This document shows positions 11,311-23,049 of a stretch of DNA of 64,000 nucleotides, one piece after another; positions within the stretch are counted from its first letter, which is position 1, and every line of letters begins with the position of its first letter. Both the position numbers and the translations under genes were made by a program. Below the pieces are notes generated by a model. The model searched no databases. It had not been told where the DNA came from and worked only from the letters and a program-made list of their open reading frames with translations. Source of the DNA: Peromyscus leucopus (Eukaryota > Chordata > Mammalia > Rodentia > Cricetidae); the NCBI RefSeq assembly GCF_004664715.2, contig NC_051075.1:40021458-40085457 (forward strand), given 5' to 3'.

Positions 11311-12305
11311 AACAATAACTGGCTGGGAAAGATAATTAGTCCCCCTGCTGTTTTATTCAATAAGTTATCAAATGAGTAAATACACAATCAAGACTCTTTC
11401 TGATGCATCCCCCTGGGCCTGGCAAGTCTTATCTTTCTCTCTACTAAAGAAAAAATTTTCTGATCTTTGATGGATTCTAAGGATGGAACCTACTTAAAAT
11501 AAATTGGCAGAATTCATTAAGGCTTCCCTACATCAGAAAGCGATAATAAAGTAAAACATCTAAGATTAAAGTTATATCATCCACCATCCTGTAAGTGAAT
11601 TTGGCATTATACATTCTCTGCATCATTTAAAAATTTAAAGTTGAAGGGATTCACAGTCAGCATCTTTAGCACAAGAACATAATATAAAGCATAGCTTTGC
11701 ACTTCTAATAGTTTCTCTACATCTATATAAGCCAACACTACCGACGGCCATTACCTTAAGGTGCAGTGAGACATGGATTCAATATTGATAGTTGCATTTG
11801 CAGTGGAGTGCTACCATCGTTGAGAGTGTTTTTCCATTGATTTTTCTCTTCCTGTATCCGAATCTCACTTAACAGCAGCAGCAGCATCCGCCCACAAGGC
11901 TGAGCCAGAAACTTAAATAATTCTTCTCTTCTTCGTCTCCATGTTCTAGCTACTGCATTTTATAACAGTCTCAAGCCCTCTTGTTTTGCCTCACTCTCTC
12001 ATTGGGACTGCCAGGAAAGGTGCCTAACCAACCCCCAGACGGCACCACGCTCTCGCTCTCCAGCCTGCACACTTCAGAGAGCTTTCCTAATGGGTTTCCA
12101 AGAGGGCTCCTGAGTGAAGAAGATCTCACATGAACCTTTACTGTAAACAACAACAACAAAACCCTCTAGGGTTCTCGGGATAGGTTGTCCGTCATCCCAC
12201 TCTCATCCCCTTCTCTAGGAGGATGTGGACACACACACAGACTTCCTTCTTAACATCTGATCAGGCCAGGTTTATAGCTCTGCTCATGTCTCCCTGTAAG
12301 GTCCC
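11311..12305. other. Unique intronic DNA
   Basis: AT-rich to mixed; no gene or confident repeat. A short (CAG)n-like run (AGCAGCAGCAGC) lies at 11875-11886. Confidence 0.45.
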
Positions 12306-12309
12306 ACTA

Positions 12310-12515
12310 CTGGGGGCTGAGGACATAGTTCAGATGTCAGAGGGACTGTCAAGCAAGCATGAAGCCCAGAATACCTAAAACTAGTGGCCGGGTGGCACAA
12401 TGTAATCCCAACACTGGGGAGGGAGACAAGAAGATCGGAAGTTCAAGGTCATCTTCGGGCATGTAAGGATGTACCTGACTGTATGAGATCCTCCCACAAA
12501 AATAAGTCCTCACTA
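12310..12515 (+). repeat. B4-family SINE
   Basis: An ID-like left half ('ggctgaggacatagttcagatgtcag ... caagcaagcatgaagccc') passes into a B1-like half ('ggccgggtggcacaatgtaatcccaacactgggg ... gttcaaggtcatc'). Confidence 0.6.
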
Positions 12516-12954
12516 CTACCACACTTTAACAGTGCAAGAGAGGGAGAGGATTCAAGGCACAGGGGAGGGGGAAGCTATTTCAGGCCACTGCTACAGACAG
12601 TCCCACAGAGGATGTGCTAGATGACAGAAGGAAACCTCTCCAATGCCAACGTCACACATACCCGCACCAGCAGAGCGGGGACTAGTGGTGGCTGGAACTA
12701 TGAACACATAATTGACCACAGTTCCATATTTTAAGATATGAGCTTGGAGTAATTGTAGAAGAACAGAATTTTCTATAGTTAGCACCTCAGAGGTCTGTAA
12801 GCAACCATGCGAGAGTAGGGCATTGTGGGATGCAAACGTGGTTAGGATTGATGAGGTCAGTGACGTTGCAAAGTAAGGGTGGGGGTCAGAGGAGAACACT
12901 GCGCACAGTGAGAGCGTCTTCCTTGCTACCTCCTCGCTACAAGCTCGCTGGTGC

Positions 12955-13065
12955 TTTTGCTTTTTGGGTGGTTTGTCTGGTTGCTTGTTTGGTTGGTTGA
13001 ATTTGTTTGGTTTTTGTTTGGGTTTTTTTTTTGTTTTGTTTTGTTTTTTGTTTTTTTTTTTTTTA
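12955..13065. repeat. T/TG-rich low-complexity tract
   Basis: TTGGTTGG and TTTTGTTTTG runs grade into poly-T (13043-13064). The 133-residue frame over it is an artefact of composition. Confidence 0.85.
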
Positions 13066-14375
13066 AGGAAAGATCCAGACTAAGAACAGCTTATCCTCAT
13101 TTTTCTCTCACAATAGATTTCCCTGATGGGCCCCAGAACTCTTTTCTAAGTGTTCTTCCCATCCCAGAATTCCTGTCTATGTGGCTATACCCACAGACCA
13201 GAGTTGATGTCCGGACAGGTGTTTGTACATACATACACACCTATGTGCTCCACACATACACATTCATCAATCACTTTGTTCCTGAGAACTCAGCCCAGAG
13301 CACCCAGACACTCTTCAGTCCAGGCTTTCTTAGTAGTTTGCCACTAAATTAACATAATGGACAAAGAAGAGATAGGCATTTCAAGAGCTTTGGGGATGTA
13401 ACCTGAGCCCATGAAGCAGGGAGTTTATTAATGTCTTACATTTAAATCTGCACATGATTTCACTCCTTAATTCATCTACTTGTCCTAAAAATGGAGTTTT
13501 GAACAGCTCACTGCTGGAGAAAATTGCCTTTTTCTAGTCTGGTTCCACATGCCCTTGGCTCTCAGCCAGGTGTCAGCAAACCTGTTTGAGGTGTACAACC
13601 TGCCCAGCTCTGAGAGCCATATGCACGCTCCGAGAAGCAGCCACTTGGAGGAAATTGATTTTGTTTTCAACCCAGGAATGGTTTAGAGGCCTCTAGACAA
13701 ACGGAACAGAGAGCTCTGAGTTCCTTCCTCCCCATTCTAGAAACCTAGGGAGCGTGAGAATCTAACTAAAGCAAAACCAACGAGCGAGCAAACTAACCAG
13801 GAAGAGGTGCTGAGACAGGAGAAACATGGTTCTCTGAAGACTGGCCCTCTCAAGTTGGCTCCAGGCCTTGCCATGCTAGTTCTCATCCCCCAAACTCAGC
13901 TCAGTAACCACTTCCTGTCAAAGCTGCTCTCACTTCCCTTTCTGTTAGATGAGTATCGTAGCATCCTGTGTAAATACCTATTAGATTTCTTCATTTTAAT
14001 AATAATCTGTCCCTGTCTTTACTACCTCCTATTAGCCTACATTATGAATGTTTATAAATATTGTAAATATTATGTTTATAATATTAACTTGAAATGTATA
14101 ATTATTGATTACATGTCCATATAATTGGTCAAATATATTTTATGGTAGCATGCCCATAAATATAACAAACAGAAAAACTGCTTCCAAGTGTTGGAATTGC
14201 TTGTTAATTTAGACTGTTGCTGTTTTGGTCTTGTGGGTCCTATAGTTTCACAGCTGGAGATGTAAAGCCTTGGTTGCAGGCTCACCTTTTGAAAAGTCCC
14301 AAGTCTGAAACATTGACTATCAACAGGACATACCCCCAAGTGGAAAATCCCACACCATAAGGCTTAGTTTCACAC
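13066..14375. other. Unique intronic DNA
   Basis: No recognised repeat or exon. The 13950-14140 part is AT-rich with many TATAAATATT motifs. Confidence 0.45.
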
Positions 14376-14379
14376 ACAA

Positions 14380-14600
14380 AATTTTTACAATACTGCACAT
14401 CCAGGCTTTGTGCCTAGGATGTCCGTAAAATGTAAGTGAATTTTGTGCTTATACTGGAGTGCCATCCCCAAATATCCAACATGTATGCAAATTTTCCAAG
14501 TCTTTAAAAAAAAAATCTCAAGTCCAGAACACTTTTGTTCCCAAGTGTTTTCGAAAAGAGTCACTTGACCTATACTGAAAAGGATTTTAAAGTCACTGAC
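14380..14600 (+). repeat. Ancient mammalian interspersed repeat, class not assigned
   Basis: 'Gaattttgtgcttatactggagtgccatccccaaatatcc', 'gcaaattttccaagtc' and 'cacttttgttcccaagtgttttcg' correspond to a familiar dispersed mammalian repeat whose name I cannot place. Confidence 0.45.
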
Positions 14601-14664
14601 CAGGACAGATTAAGCAGAAATTCCATGATTTAAAACTGTGAGATCCAACAGGAATGCAAAGAAT

Positions 14665-14822
14665 ACTTGAGCTGAGTTTGGTAGCTCATGTCTATCATTT
14701 TAGCACACGGGATGGGAGGTAGAAGCTTGAGAATGAGGAGTTCAAAGTCACTCTTAGCCACATAACAAGTTCAAGGCCAGCCTGGGCTACATGAAAGTGC
14801 AGTCTCAAGACAAAAACAATTT
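14665..14822 (+). repeat. Proto-B1 (PB1/B1F-type) SINE
   Basis: 'Ttggtagctcatgtctatcattttagcac' followed by 'acaagttcaaggccagcctgggctacatgaaa' and a degenerate CTC-AAG-AC end: an old monomeric B1 relative. Confidence 0.65.
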
Positions 14823-16655
14823 GAGGTAAAAAGTTCAACTTCCCACTTTAAAATAAGCCTCCTTTGAAACATTCCTGCTAGGCAACCCTGTATTCTCTCA
14901 GCAATGGGGAAAACTTTATTGACCTATGGAGTGACGGGAAAAGCTCTATTTTGGTCTTTCTTACTTAAGGAGTTAATTCCCACTATCACTTTTTAGAATT
15001 TACGTGAAAGGACAGCCTATCTCGTATAGGCCCTACCCCAGAATAGCACCTCTGTTCTGAGGGCAGAGCGGCCAGCTGAATGGCAAGTGCTGTGGAGGAG
15101 AGGCCATTAAAAGCAACTCCGTCAAGGTAATCTCAGAAAAAAAAATGCCACTATCAAGGATATCCACCCAATTAGTTTAAAAAACATTAACAAAAACTCA
15201 TTTATTATCAAATGGCTTTCATATCTGTCAAGATTGTATTGCTTGGTATTCTGTCATTTTTAAAGAAATGCAAAGTAGTATGATATATGGAAATATCCTG
15301 CTGATTATTATTATATGTATAAGTGGGAGTGTGAATTTATACTGTACTTGATTTAAGACTGGTCACGTGAATTTTATGTACAGGAAGGAAATTCAATTTC
15401 CAAGCTCTGTGAGCAATCATGGACTCTACAGACACTGGAAGCTTTTTAAAATGCACTAGGATCCAAATATGTTTTAGAACCATTTTATGTAGCCAAAGAA
15501 AAAGACGTCATTGAATTATGAATGTCTCACACATAGGGGGCATGCACACACATTTGACCCCTGCTAAAGATTACTGGACTTCTGGAGACAGAACTTCTGC
15601 TTCAAGATAATATCCCCCGAGTCGAGGGGAAAGAAGCATTAGTTCATTTGCTTCAACTTGAGCAAGCATATGAACCCGAATCATCACTGAAGAAAGGATG
15701 GGTAAGACACCAAACCACACCTGCCCATAGGCTAGCCCAGAAACAGCATGGCTTAAACAAGCATTCCTGAAAATTCATGGTTGTCACCAGCTAAAACAGG
15801 AACCCGACTGTCTGGTGTAGGGGACATTCCAGTTGACCTAGTGAGACCTCACTAGAAGATTCCTCTTTTGTGTATAGTCTGTGATCCTGACTGGAAGAAA
15901 GGGGAATTGTACAAATCACTTGTAACTCTTAGTCAGATTAACCAGATGGTTCTCCAAGCCTCTGAAAATCTCTGTTGACCATCGATCCAAAAGGTTAATG
16001 TATGAAGGTTTATGAAGCAATTTCTCACTGCCGCCTGCCTAGCAGCAAGTACCAAATAAATTCTCACTCCTTTCATTTCACTTCTTTCTTTTTCCTCTCT
16101 TTCCCCTGGCCACTCTTTGTTTTCCCAAAGTAAAGATTTTATATATATGATAAAAGAAAATCCAATTAAGTCCTTGCTCTTTCTACCTAAACTCTGCATT
16201 GCGAATCTTGGTGCTGGCTATGCAGAAGGGGGAAGTGTATAAATAGTCCCACATATCTGAGGGAAAACCCTGAGCTAAATTCTTCTTCATTTAGATAAAG
16301 TTAATGTGAATTCTTTGGAAAATCCCCAGGGTGAAGAAAGAACATTTCAGCCCACAGAACTGACTCAGCTCCCTGCTTGATTTCGTTGAGCCTGGGGCTG
16401 AGGAAGCCTGGGGCAGCCCTCTGTGGAACTCCAGCATCTTCCTTCCCAGGTATCCTTGAGGCTGCGAGGGTCACCCCATTTAGAAAAGTCTTGGATCGCT
16501 TAAGGACCTAAGCGGCTATAGACGTGTGAAGTCTAATTTCTGAAAGAATTAAAGGGAAAAGCTCCCTCTTAATTTGGATTCTAGAACATTCTGCCTACAT
16601 TTCCCTTCCCTTTATAAGCCCACTCCCCTTTTAAACACTGTGCTTCCTCGACAAT
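14823..16655. other. Unique AT-rich intronic DNA
   Basis: No repeat hallmark over about 1.8 kb, unusual for this window. 15180-15480 is AT-rich, repeat-free and could be conserved noncoding DNA. No coding frame of note. Confidence 0.45.
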
Positions 16656-16659
16656 CTCC

Positions 16660-16688
16660 CACCACCACCACCACCACCACCACCACCA
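16660..16688. repeat. (ACC)n microsatellite
   Basis: Nine to ten ACC units in a C-rich context. Confidence 0.95.
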
Positions 16689-17145
16689 CTGTGCACTCTT
16701 CTCCTTTGGAAATCTTTCTCTTTTCTGCTGTCTCCCTCCACCTCCTCTCCTTTCTATCTATGTCCATTTGAGGATCAAACCAACGCACCCTCCCCCTGCT
16801 TCAGCTGCCCCGTGTCTGCCCCAGTTTCCTATTCTTTCCCTGGCTCTCCCAGCGCCTCTCCCTCTGAGACTACTCCTATGGCTTCCTTCCCTCTTTGTAA
16901 AATGAAGCTGAACCCTGTAGCCTGTCCCTGTTGTCCTGGGATAACAGCTTTGCTGGTTCTTGGGTTGTGTTTCAAAGGCAGAGGGGTAGTGGGGTGCAAT
17001 GGAGAGCTCCTGAGACTTGGGAGTTGGGGATGTGGCTTTGACCTTGCTCAGTCTACAGGCGTCTAGAGACTGAGTTTGGTTCCCCTGTCTGGCAGAAGGG
17101 TGGGAAATTTTCATTTTTAACAAAATTTGATAAAAATTCCTTTCA

Positions 17146-17495
17146 GGAATTGTGATGATTTGAATGAAAATGGCCCCCAGAGGCTCATGGGAAGTGGCAC
17201 TATTAGGAGGGGTGGCCTTGTTGGAGGAAGTGTGTCACTGGGGGTGGACTCTGAGGTTTCAAATGCTCAAGCCAGCCCCATTATCACTCTTTTCCTGCTG
17301 CCTGCTGACCCAGAGGTAGAGCTCTCAGCTCCTCTCCAGCACCATGTCTGCCTGCATGCTGCCATGCTTCCTGCTGTGATGATAGTGGACCAGACCTCTG
17401 AACCCATAAGCAAGCCCCAGTTAAATATTTACCTTTACAAGAATTGCTGTGGCCATGATGTCTCTTCACAGCAATAAAGATCCTAAGACAGGAAT
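17146..17495 (+). mobile_element. Solo MT-type MaLR LTR with 5-bp target duplication
   Basis: The LTR spans 17151-17490 (340 bp), from TGTGATGATTTGAATG to ATCCTAAGACA, with MT landmarks (GGCACTATTAGGAGG, GGCCTTGTTGGAGG, a GCCCCAGTTAAATATTT polyadenylation area). GGAAT is repeated exactly on both sides (17146-17150, 17491-17495). MT LTRs belong to the ERVL-MaLR group and are often oocyte promoters in mice; activity here is unknown. Confidence 0.88.
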
Positions 17496-17854
17496 CAACA
17501 TTCCTGAGAATTATTGTTTTGATTTAATAAAACACTAAGCAGAGTTAATCACTGTCCTTAAAAAATAAGGGAATAACTCAAATGGCCTTGTGGATCTACT
17601 CCTAATGCATAACACTTTCAAGATGGATTACTTCTGGGGCTTTTAGTTTTTAAAGTATAGTATCTGCCCTCTTAAAACTCATTTTAATTCCTTCCTATTA
17701 TTTACAGGAATACATAAATTAACTCTTATTTTTGAGACTTTGGATGTGCAACCATCCAATTACCAACAAGACATGCTTGGCTTTAAGAGATTGTACAATT
17801 TCTAGGAATTAGGTCTTCATCCATTTTTTATATTACTCTAGCAAGATAGTTGAG

Positions 17855-17925
17855 GCTCGGTATGATATAAAGAAGAAAGATTTCATTTGGCTCACAAGGC
17901 TGGTGAATTGAGAGCCCAAACATCA
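17855..17925 (-). repeat. MaLR-like LTR edge hosting a minisatellite
   Basis: 'Tataaagaagaaagatttcatttggctcacaaggctggtg' matches the inverted end of a common MaLR-type LTR. Sequence after the adjoining array ('agagcatggcggagatggc') could be its continuation. Confidence 0.4.
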
Positions 17926-17928
17926 TGA

Positions 17929-18371
17929 TGCTCCTCGGGTGAGCACTCCCTCCTCGGGTGAGCACTCCCTCCTCAGATGAGCACTCCCTAGATAATGATG
18001 CTCCTTGGGTGAGCACTCCCTCCTTGGGTGAGCACTCCCTAGATGATGATGCTCCTCAGGTGAGCACTCCCTAGATGATGATGCTCCTCAGGTGAGCACT
18101 CCCTCCTCAGATGAGCACTCCCTCTCAGGTGAGCACTCCCTCCTCAGATGAGCACTCCCTCTCAGGTGAGCACTTCCTCCTCGGGTGAGCACTCCCTCCT
18201 CAGATGAGCACTCCCTAGATGATGATGCTCCTCGGGTGAGCACTCCCTAGATGATGATGCTCCTCAGGTGAGCACTCCCTCTCAGGTGAGTACTCCCTCC
18301 TCAGATGAGCACTCCCTAGATGATGATGCTCTTCGGGTGAGCACTTCCTCCTCGGGTGAGCACTCCCTAGA
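17929..18371. repeat. Compound minisatellite
   Basis: About 440 bp of tandem units: a 19-bp unit CTCCTCGGGTGAGCACTCC, an AGATG variant of it, a 16-bp CTCAGGTGAGCACTCC form, and interspersed CTAGATGATGATG blocks that create higher-order units. Frames on both strands are products of the repeat. Confidence 0.93.
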
Positions 18372-18479
18372 TACCCCAGAGCATGGCGGAGATGGCAAAA
18401 TGGAAACAGCCATGGGCATGAACAAAATAGATACAATACAGTTCGTTCTCTCTCCCCCTTCTGGTAAAATGAAATAGAA

Positions 18480-18883
18480 ATGCTTCTCTAGCACCATGAA
18501 TTCAATTTAAAAAAATTAAATAAACTCATGTAAGTTCAATCTTGGTAATTCAAACATGCTGAGTTGCAATTTACTCTTCAATTATATCGAATAAAAAGCT
18601 TTGTTAAGCAAAGTAATGGTGTGGTAAGGGGTGGCAACTCTAAAGTTTCTGTAAAGACGGTACTTAGAAGCTACTGTCTGGTTGGAGGCAAAGTTAGTTA
18701 ACTTATTCTCAGGCAGAATGGGCAGAGGAGGCATCTCATGTTACAGTTAAAGTATAGTTTTCAAAGTAATACAACGCCACTTATGCAGCTGAGACCTCAC
18801 CCCCTCACATCTCTCCCTCATACCCTGACCATATTCCTGCTTTGCTGAATTTATCTTTACATCGTCTATTCAACTTCATACCG

Positions 18884-18922
<39 letters not shown>

Positions 18923-20075
18923 ATTGTAAGTGCTTAACCAAATATTTGTTGGACAAACAGAGTTCAGTAAAGTTTTATTGAACTGTGAAACTATGGGTGC
19001 TAAGTACACAGTGATCTATTTGAAAGTGTCTGGGGCCATTGGATTCTAAAGAGTTAGAAAGTCACCTATAACCATAGAAGGCCCAGGAGTGGGGGGGCAG
19101 AGATTTGTGTGCAAGATGGTGTTAGTGTATTTCCCTGGGAAAAGATTGCAAAGCTTCATCAGATTCTCAACAAGCATCTATAATCCTGAAAAGACTTTTA
19201 AAAAACTACTGATCTAATGTATCATCTCTCTTCTAACCCCTTAGTCATGGAAACAACCAACACCACCTGATTACGTACCTCCAGGTATCCTCTCCCCATG
19301 CAGGGTAGCATAGACCTACTCCCACATTTTATAGTTCTGATGACACTGAACCCCAGTCCTTTACCAGGAGCCTCTGAGCGGTCACAGGGCTGTCCTCCGG
19401 AGTCACCTAAACATTTCCTGCCCAGTCCCTACGCCATCTGGCCGTACTTAGTGTGTGTTTTTGACAGCTGCCATGACTTATTCTATCTTCTTGTGTTCAG
19501 GCTGTATGTCTTCAGCTCTTCCCTCTGCACTCAAAATTTCTCCTCCTGTTCCCGCCCTGACAATGCATCCAGGGTTCTGCTGGATCCTGAACATCTCCTG
19601 TGTTTGGGGCGTGCTGAATCTAAGAGTTCAGCCTTTGAGGGATGGCTGTACTGTCCCACTAACTCAGAATCGGCCACTAAAAAGAACCATGGCTCTTTTT
19701 TTTTTTTTTTTTTTTCTGTATAAGTGACACAGTTCCGTATCCACAGTCCTCTGACTTCACTCAAGCAGTTAGTCTGAGCATTCTACAGCAGGATTTTGCT
19801 ATTACCTTTATTAAACTCGTTTTAAAATGCAACTAATCATTGCCTCTGGCTGAAGCTCGTAGGTAAGAACTGCTAAGCTCAGTCTACCTGGGTTTCAGCC
19901 ACCTCCCTCCCCCTAAACATTTCACGATTGCTCTAATTTAGATTTCATACCGATTAACACTCTACTTTGCACTTTTACCGTCCAGACTACAAAATGAATG
20001 TTACATAAGAAAAGCCCTGTAAAGGCACAGGGGAGGGGCGAGGTCATTGAGAACAAGACCCAGAATCTGAGGTTT
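18480..20075. other. Mostly unique intronic DNA
   Basis: Contains a (GT)n at 18883-18921 and a T run at 19691-19714. The 19298-19723 open frame (141 residues) ends in the T run and shows no domain. Confidence 0.45.
18883..18921. repeat. (GT)n microsatellite
   Basis: About 19 GT units with one GC interruption. Confidence 0.95.
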
Positions 20076-20079
20076 GAGG

Positions 20080-20240
20080 CCCGGAGCTGTCACTTACCAG
20101 CTGTGTGGCTTCAGACATGTCACACAATCCCTCTCTAACGTCCGTTTCCTTGGCTATAGCAAATACCATACCCTCTGCATTTGGGTGACAAGGATTAAAG
20201 GCAGAGAGTCTGGCAGAGCACTGTAAATTCTGTAGGAAGT
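20080..20240 (+). repeat. MIR SINE
   Basis: GCTGTCACTTACCAGCTGTG then 'tggcttcagacatgtcacacaatccctct ... gtttccttggctatagcaaat' is a well-preserved MIR. Confidence 0.8.
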
Positions 20241-20400
20241 GTAAATTCTGTATTAATAATCTGGTTTAATGTGCTCATACTTAGTGTCCACATGAGGATA
20301 GAGTCAGAATTGGGAGTATTATACGTGTGAGAAACACCTCGAGGCCTTAAGGTGTATCTGGTTACTTCCCTCAGAAGACCACAACTGAACCAACAACTGC

Positions 20401-20438
20401 AAAAACAAACAAACAAACAAACAAACAAACAAACAAAC
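20401..20438. repeat. (AAAC)n microsatellite
   Basis: About nine AAAC units. Confidence 0.95.
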
Positions 20439-20849
20439 ACAAAGTCTTCCAGCGCTGCAGAGCAAAGGCTTTTGTGATTTATCCACTTTCGTTTTCAGCC
20501 AGTTTTCTCTCTCTGACCAGGCTGGGCCATTCATCTTCAAGTGCACTGACCTTTACTCCAGTCTCTCCAGTCTCTGGATGAGCCCACCCACTGAGATACG
20601 GCATCCCAGGGCTACAATGTCAGCCTTGTGCCTTCATGTCTGGGTCTTTATGGCTTTTACTTGAGTTTTTCTGTTTCTAGTCTATTGCTCTAAGTGTATT
20701 TGTGATTACTTACTAATTTTGTGGCAGTTTCTTTAAAACCACTGCCACGGAATTTCTAATTTTAATATTGGGATGCCATTTAGGCATATTCTTGAAAAAA
20801 CAATTGGGTTGTTTTTTCAGAGACATGGTTATTTTTATGTGCATGAGTG

Positions 20850-20851
20850 TG

Positions 20852-20917
<66 letters not shown>

Positions 20918-21082
20918 CACCACATATGTGCCTGGTGTTTAAGGACGCCAGAAGAGGACATCAGATTCCCTGGAACTGGAGCTACAGGCAGTGGTGAGCT
21001 GCCATGTGGGTGCTGGGAACCAAGCCTGGGTCCTCTGGAAGAGCAGCCAGTGGCTAACCACTGAGCTGTCCCTCTAGCTCCA
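20850..21082 (-). repeat. B3-type SINE with (TA)n(AC)n tail
   Basis: The tail is a (TA)11(AC)n microsatellite at 20850-20915. The body, inverted, reads 'ggacatcagattccctggaactggagctacaggcagtggtgagctgccatgtgggtgctgggaacc' and ends at the inverted tRNA-like head 'ggctaaccactgagctgtccctctagc'. Confidence 0.82.
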
Positions 21083-22175
21083 TGGCAATTATTTTCCAAT
21101 TGCAACCTGGATGAATGAGACTACAGGTCTGACTGAAATGCTCTGACACCTGGATGAAGAAGCACGCTGCCTTCAGACTGAAGGACAGAGATGGGGTGAA
21201 CTTCTGGGTTTAGTATCCTTGCTCCTGAGCAGGGATGAAACCTCTCAGTCTCCACTTGGCTCCCTATAAAGAGCACCCTGATTAGACATCGGGTTGAGCT
21301 TGTCCCCTTAGGGGCCTCTCAGCAGTTTAAGGGGCAAAAGGCTGAGCTTCTCAGTTGGGATTGGGCACCATTTATTTTGTGCTGATCTCCAGGTAGAACA
21401 GTTGCTGTCTAAAATTCATCGAGTATTGCTGGGTACTTCTTTCCTGAGAGGAAGAGCTGGCTTTGGGTGGATGTTTTTCTTCATGGCCTTTGCTGTCTTC
21501 TTGTGGCTAGCTTCCCCGGGATCTAGTCTGAGATATATTAAGAGAAAGAAAACCTAGAGAGTTTGCTGCTATGTCCAACTTCACATCACAAGGTTCCTAG
21601 AAAGTCTGACTTCTCTCCATATTTCAGTCTTTTTATATTTACTTTATATATAACATGCACAGCTTCTTAGCTTGCCTTTAAGCAGGGTGGATAAGGAAAG
21701 TCTGTGTTCTCCATCTTTCCAGAGCATTAGTTAACTATGCAAAACTTTATCCTGATGAGACCTAAGACTAGCTTGCAGATTCCATGAGACCACCGGTTGA
21801 GTGAATGAGGGCTTCGCCGCACATCCCCTATTGCACAGTCTGCCTCTTCCAAGCCAAGCCCTACACATCCCTGAGACTGCCTCTGTCTGTTCCTGTTCCG
21901 TCTGTCCTTCAGTTGTGACACTGCACGCTTTAACGGACCAGGTGCTTTTGAAGCTGTAGAGTCAAGGAGTTCTTGACAGACATGGAGTTTGTACTGTTCA
22001 TCTAGGCACCTGCTCTGTCCTGCCCTGAGCTTTTCCCTTTGTATGTGTTGGTCATTCCTCCCAACTAGAGCATAATACACTCTGGAGGAAATGGGGGTAA
22101 AAGCGTAACTCATGCCCCTCTCTTCCTTCAGCTCCTAGCATAAGACCAAAAATAATGGAGTAGCTCTATAAACTG
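21083..22175. other. Unique intronic DNA
   Basis: No gene or strong repeat match. The 128-residue minus frame at 21727-22113 has no recognisable domain. Confidence 0.4.
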
Positions 22176-22177
22176 GC

Positions 22178-22548
22178 ATGGTGGTTTGAATGAGAAGGGT
22201 TCCTGTTTGAACACTTGGCCCCCAGTTAGTGGAACTGTTTAGGAAGGATTAGGGAAGGAGGCATTGTTGGAGGAAGTGTGTCACTGGGAATGGGCTTTAA
22301 GATTTAAAAAAACCCACACCAAGCCCAGGCTCACTCTCTCTTAGCCTGCTGCCTGCAGATCAGGATGTAAGTTCATAACTATTGCTCCAGGGCCATGCCT
22401 GCCTGCCTGCTGCCATGCTCCCCATTATAATGATCATTGATTGACTAAACCCTCTGAAACTGCAAACAAGTCCCAAGTTAAATGCTTCTTTTTGTAAGTT
22501 GCCTTGGTCATGAGGTTTCATCACAGCAATAGAACAGTAACTAAGAGA
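22178..22548 (+). mobile_element. MT/MTE-type MaLR solo LTR
   Basis: Starts GGTGGTTTGAATGAGAAGG and contains CCCCCAGTTAGTGGAACTG, GGAGGAAGTGTGTCACTGGG and 'gttaaatgcttctttttgtaagttgccttggtcatg', ending in CAGTAACTAAGAGAA. It is related to but distinct from the LTR at 17151-17490. No clear 5-bp duplication. Confidence 0.75.
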
Positions 22549-22862
22549 ACTGGTGCTTCTTCTAGCTTTAACTTGCACTTGGTGAGCTAGCTCCCCTGTT
22601 GGAGGGCCCTTGGATGGCTACATGTGAGCAAGAAGTCTTCAGACCTCATTTTGAGAAGTACTGACTTTTCGGAGTTGAAGTCCAGGTCACAAATCCAGGT
22701 GACTTTGGCTTTTGTTTCTTATTTCTGTCAACTAGATCTGGAATAATCAAAAACAATTTCCTATTGTTTAAGAGTTGGTCTTTAATGAATGAGCAAAACA
22801 AAGTTCAAATTTATACAATATTCAAACACTCCCTACACTGAAGATAAAGACTCTGGTCTATA

Positions 22863-23049
22863 GCCGGCAGTGGTGGTGCACGCCTTTAATCCCAGCACTT
22901 GGGAGGCAGAGCCAGGCGGATCTCTGTGAGTTTGAGGCCAGCCTGGGCTACAGAGTGAGTTCCAGGAAAAGCACCAAAGCTACACAGAGAAACCCTGTCT
23001 CGAAAAACAAAAAACAAAACAAAAAAAAAACAAAAAAAAAAAAAAAAAA
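22863..23049 (+). repeat. B1 SINE with A-rich tail
   Basis: Full-length cricetid-type B1 ending in CTGTCTCGAAAAAC and an A-rich tail. Imperfect flanks AAAGACTCTGGTC and AAAGGACTCTTGTC suggest the target duplication. Confidence 0.92.

Noticed and set aside
17929..18371. CRISPR-like repeat array
   Set aside because: Units are contiguous, without unique spacers, and the genome is mammalian; it is a minisatellite.
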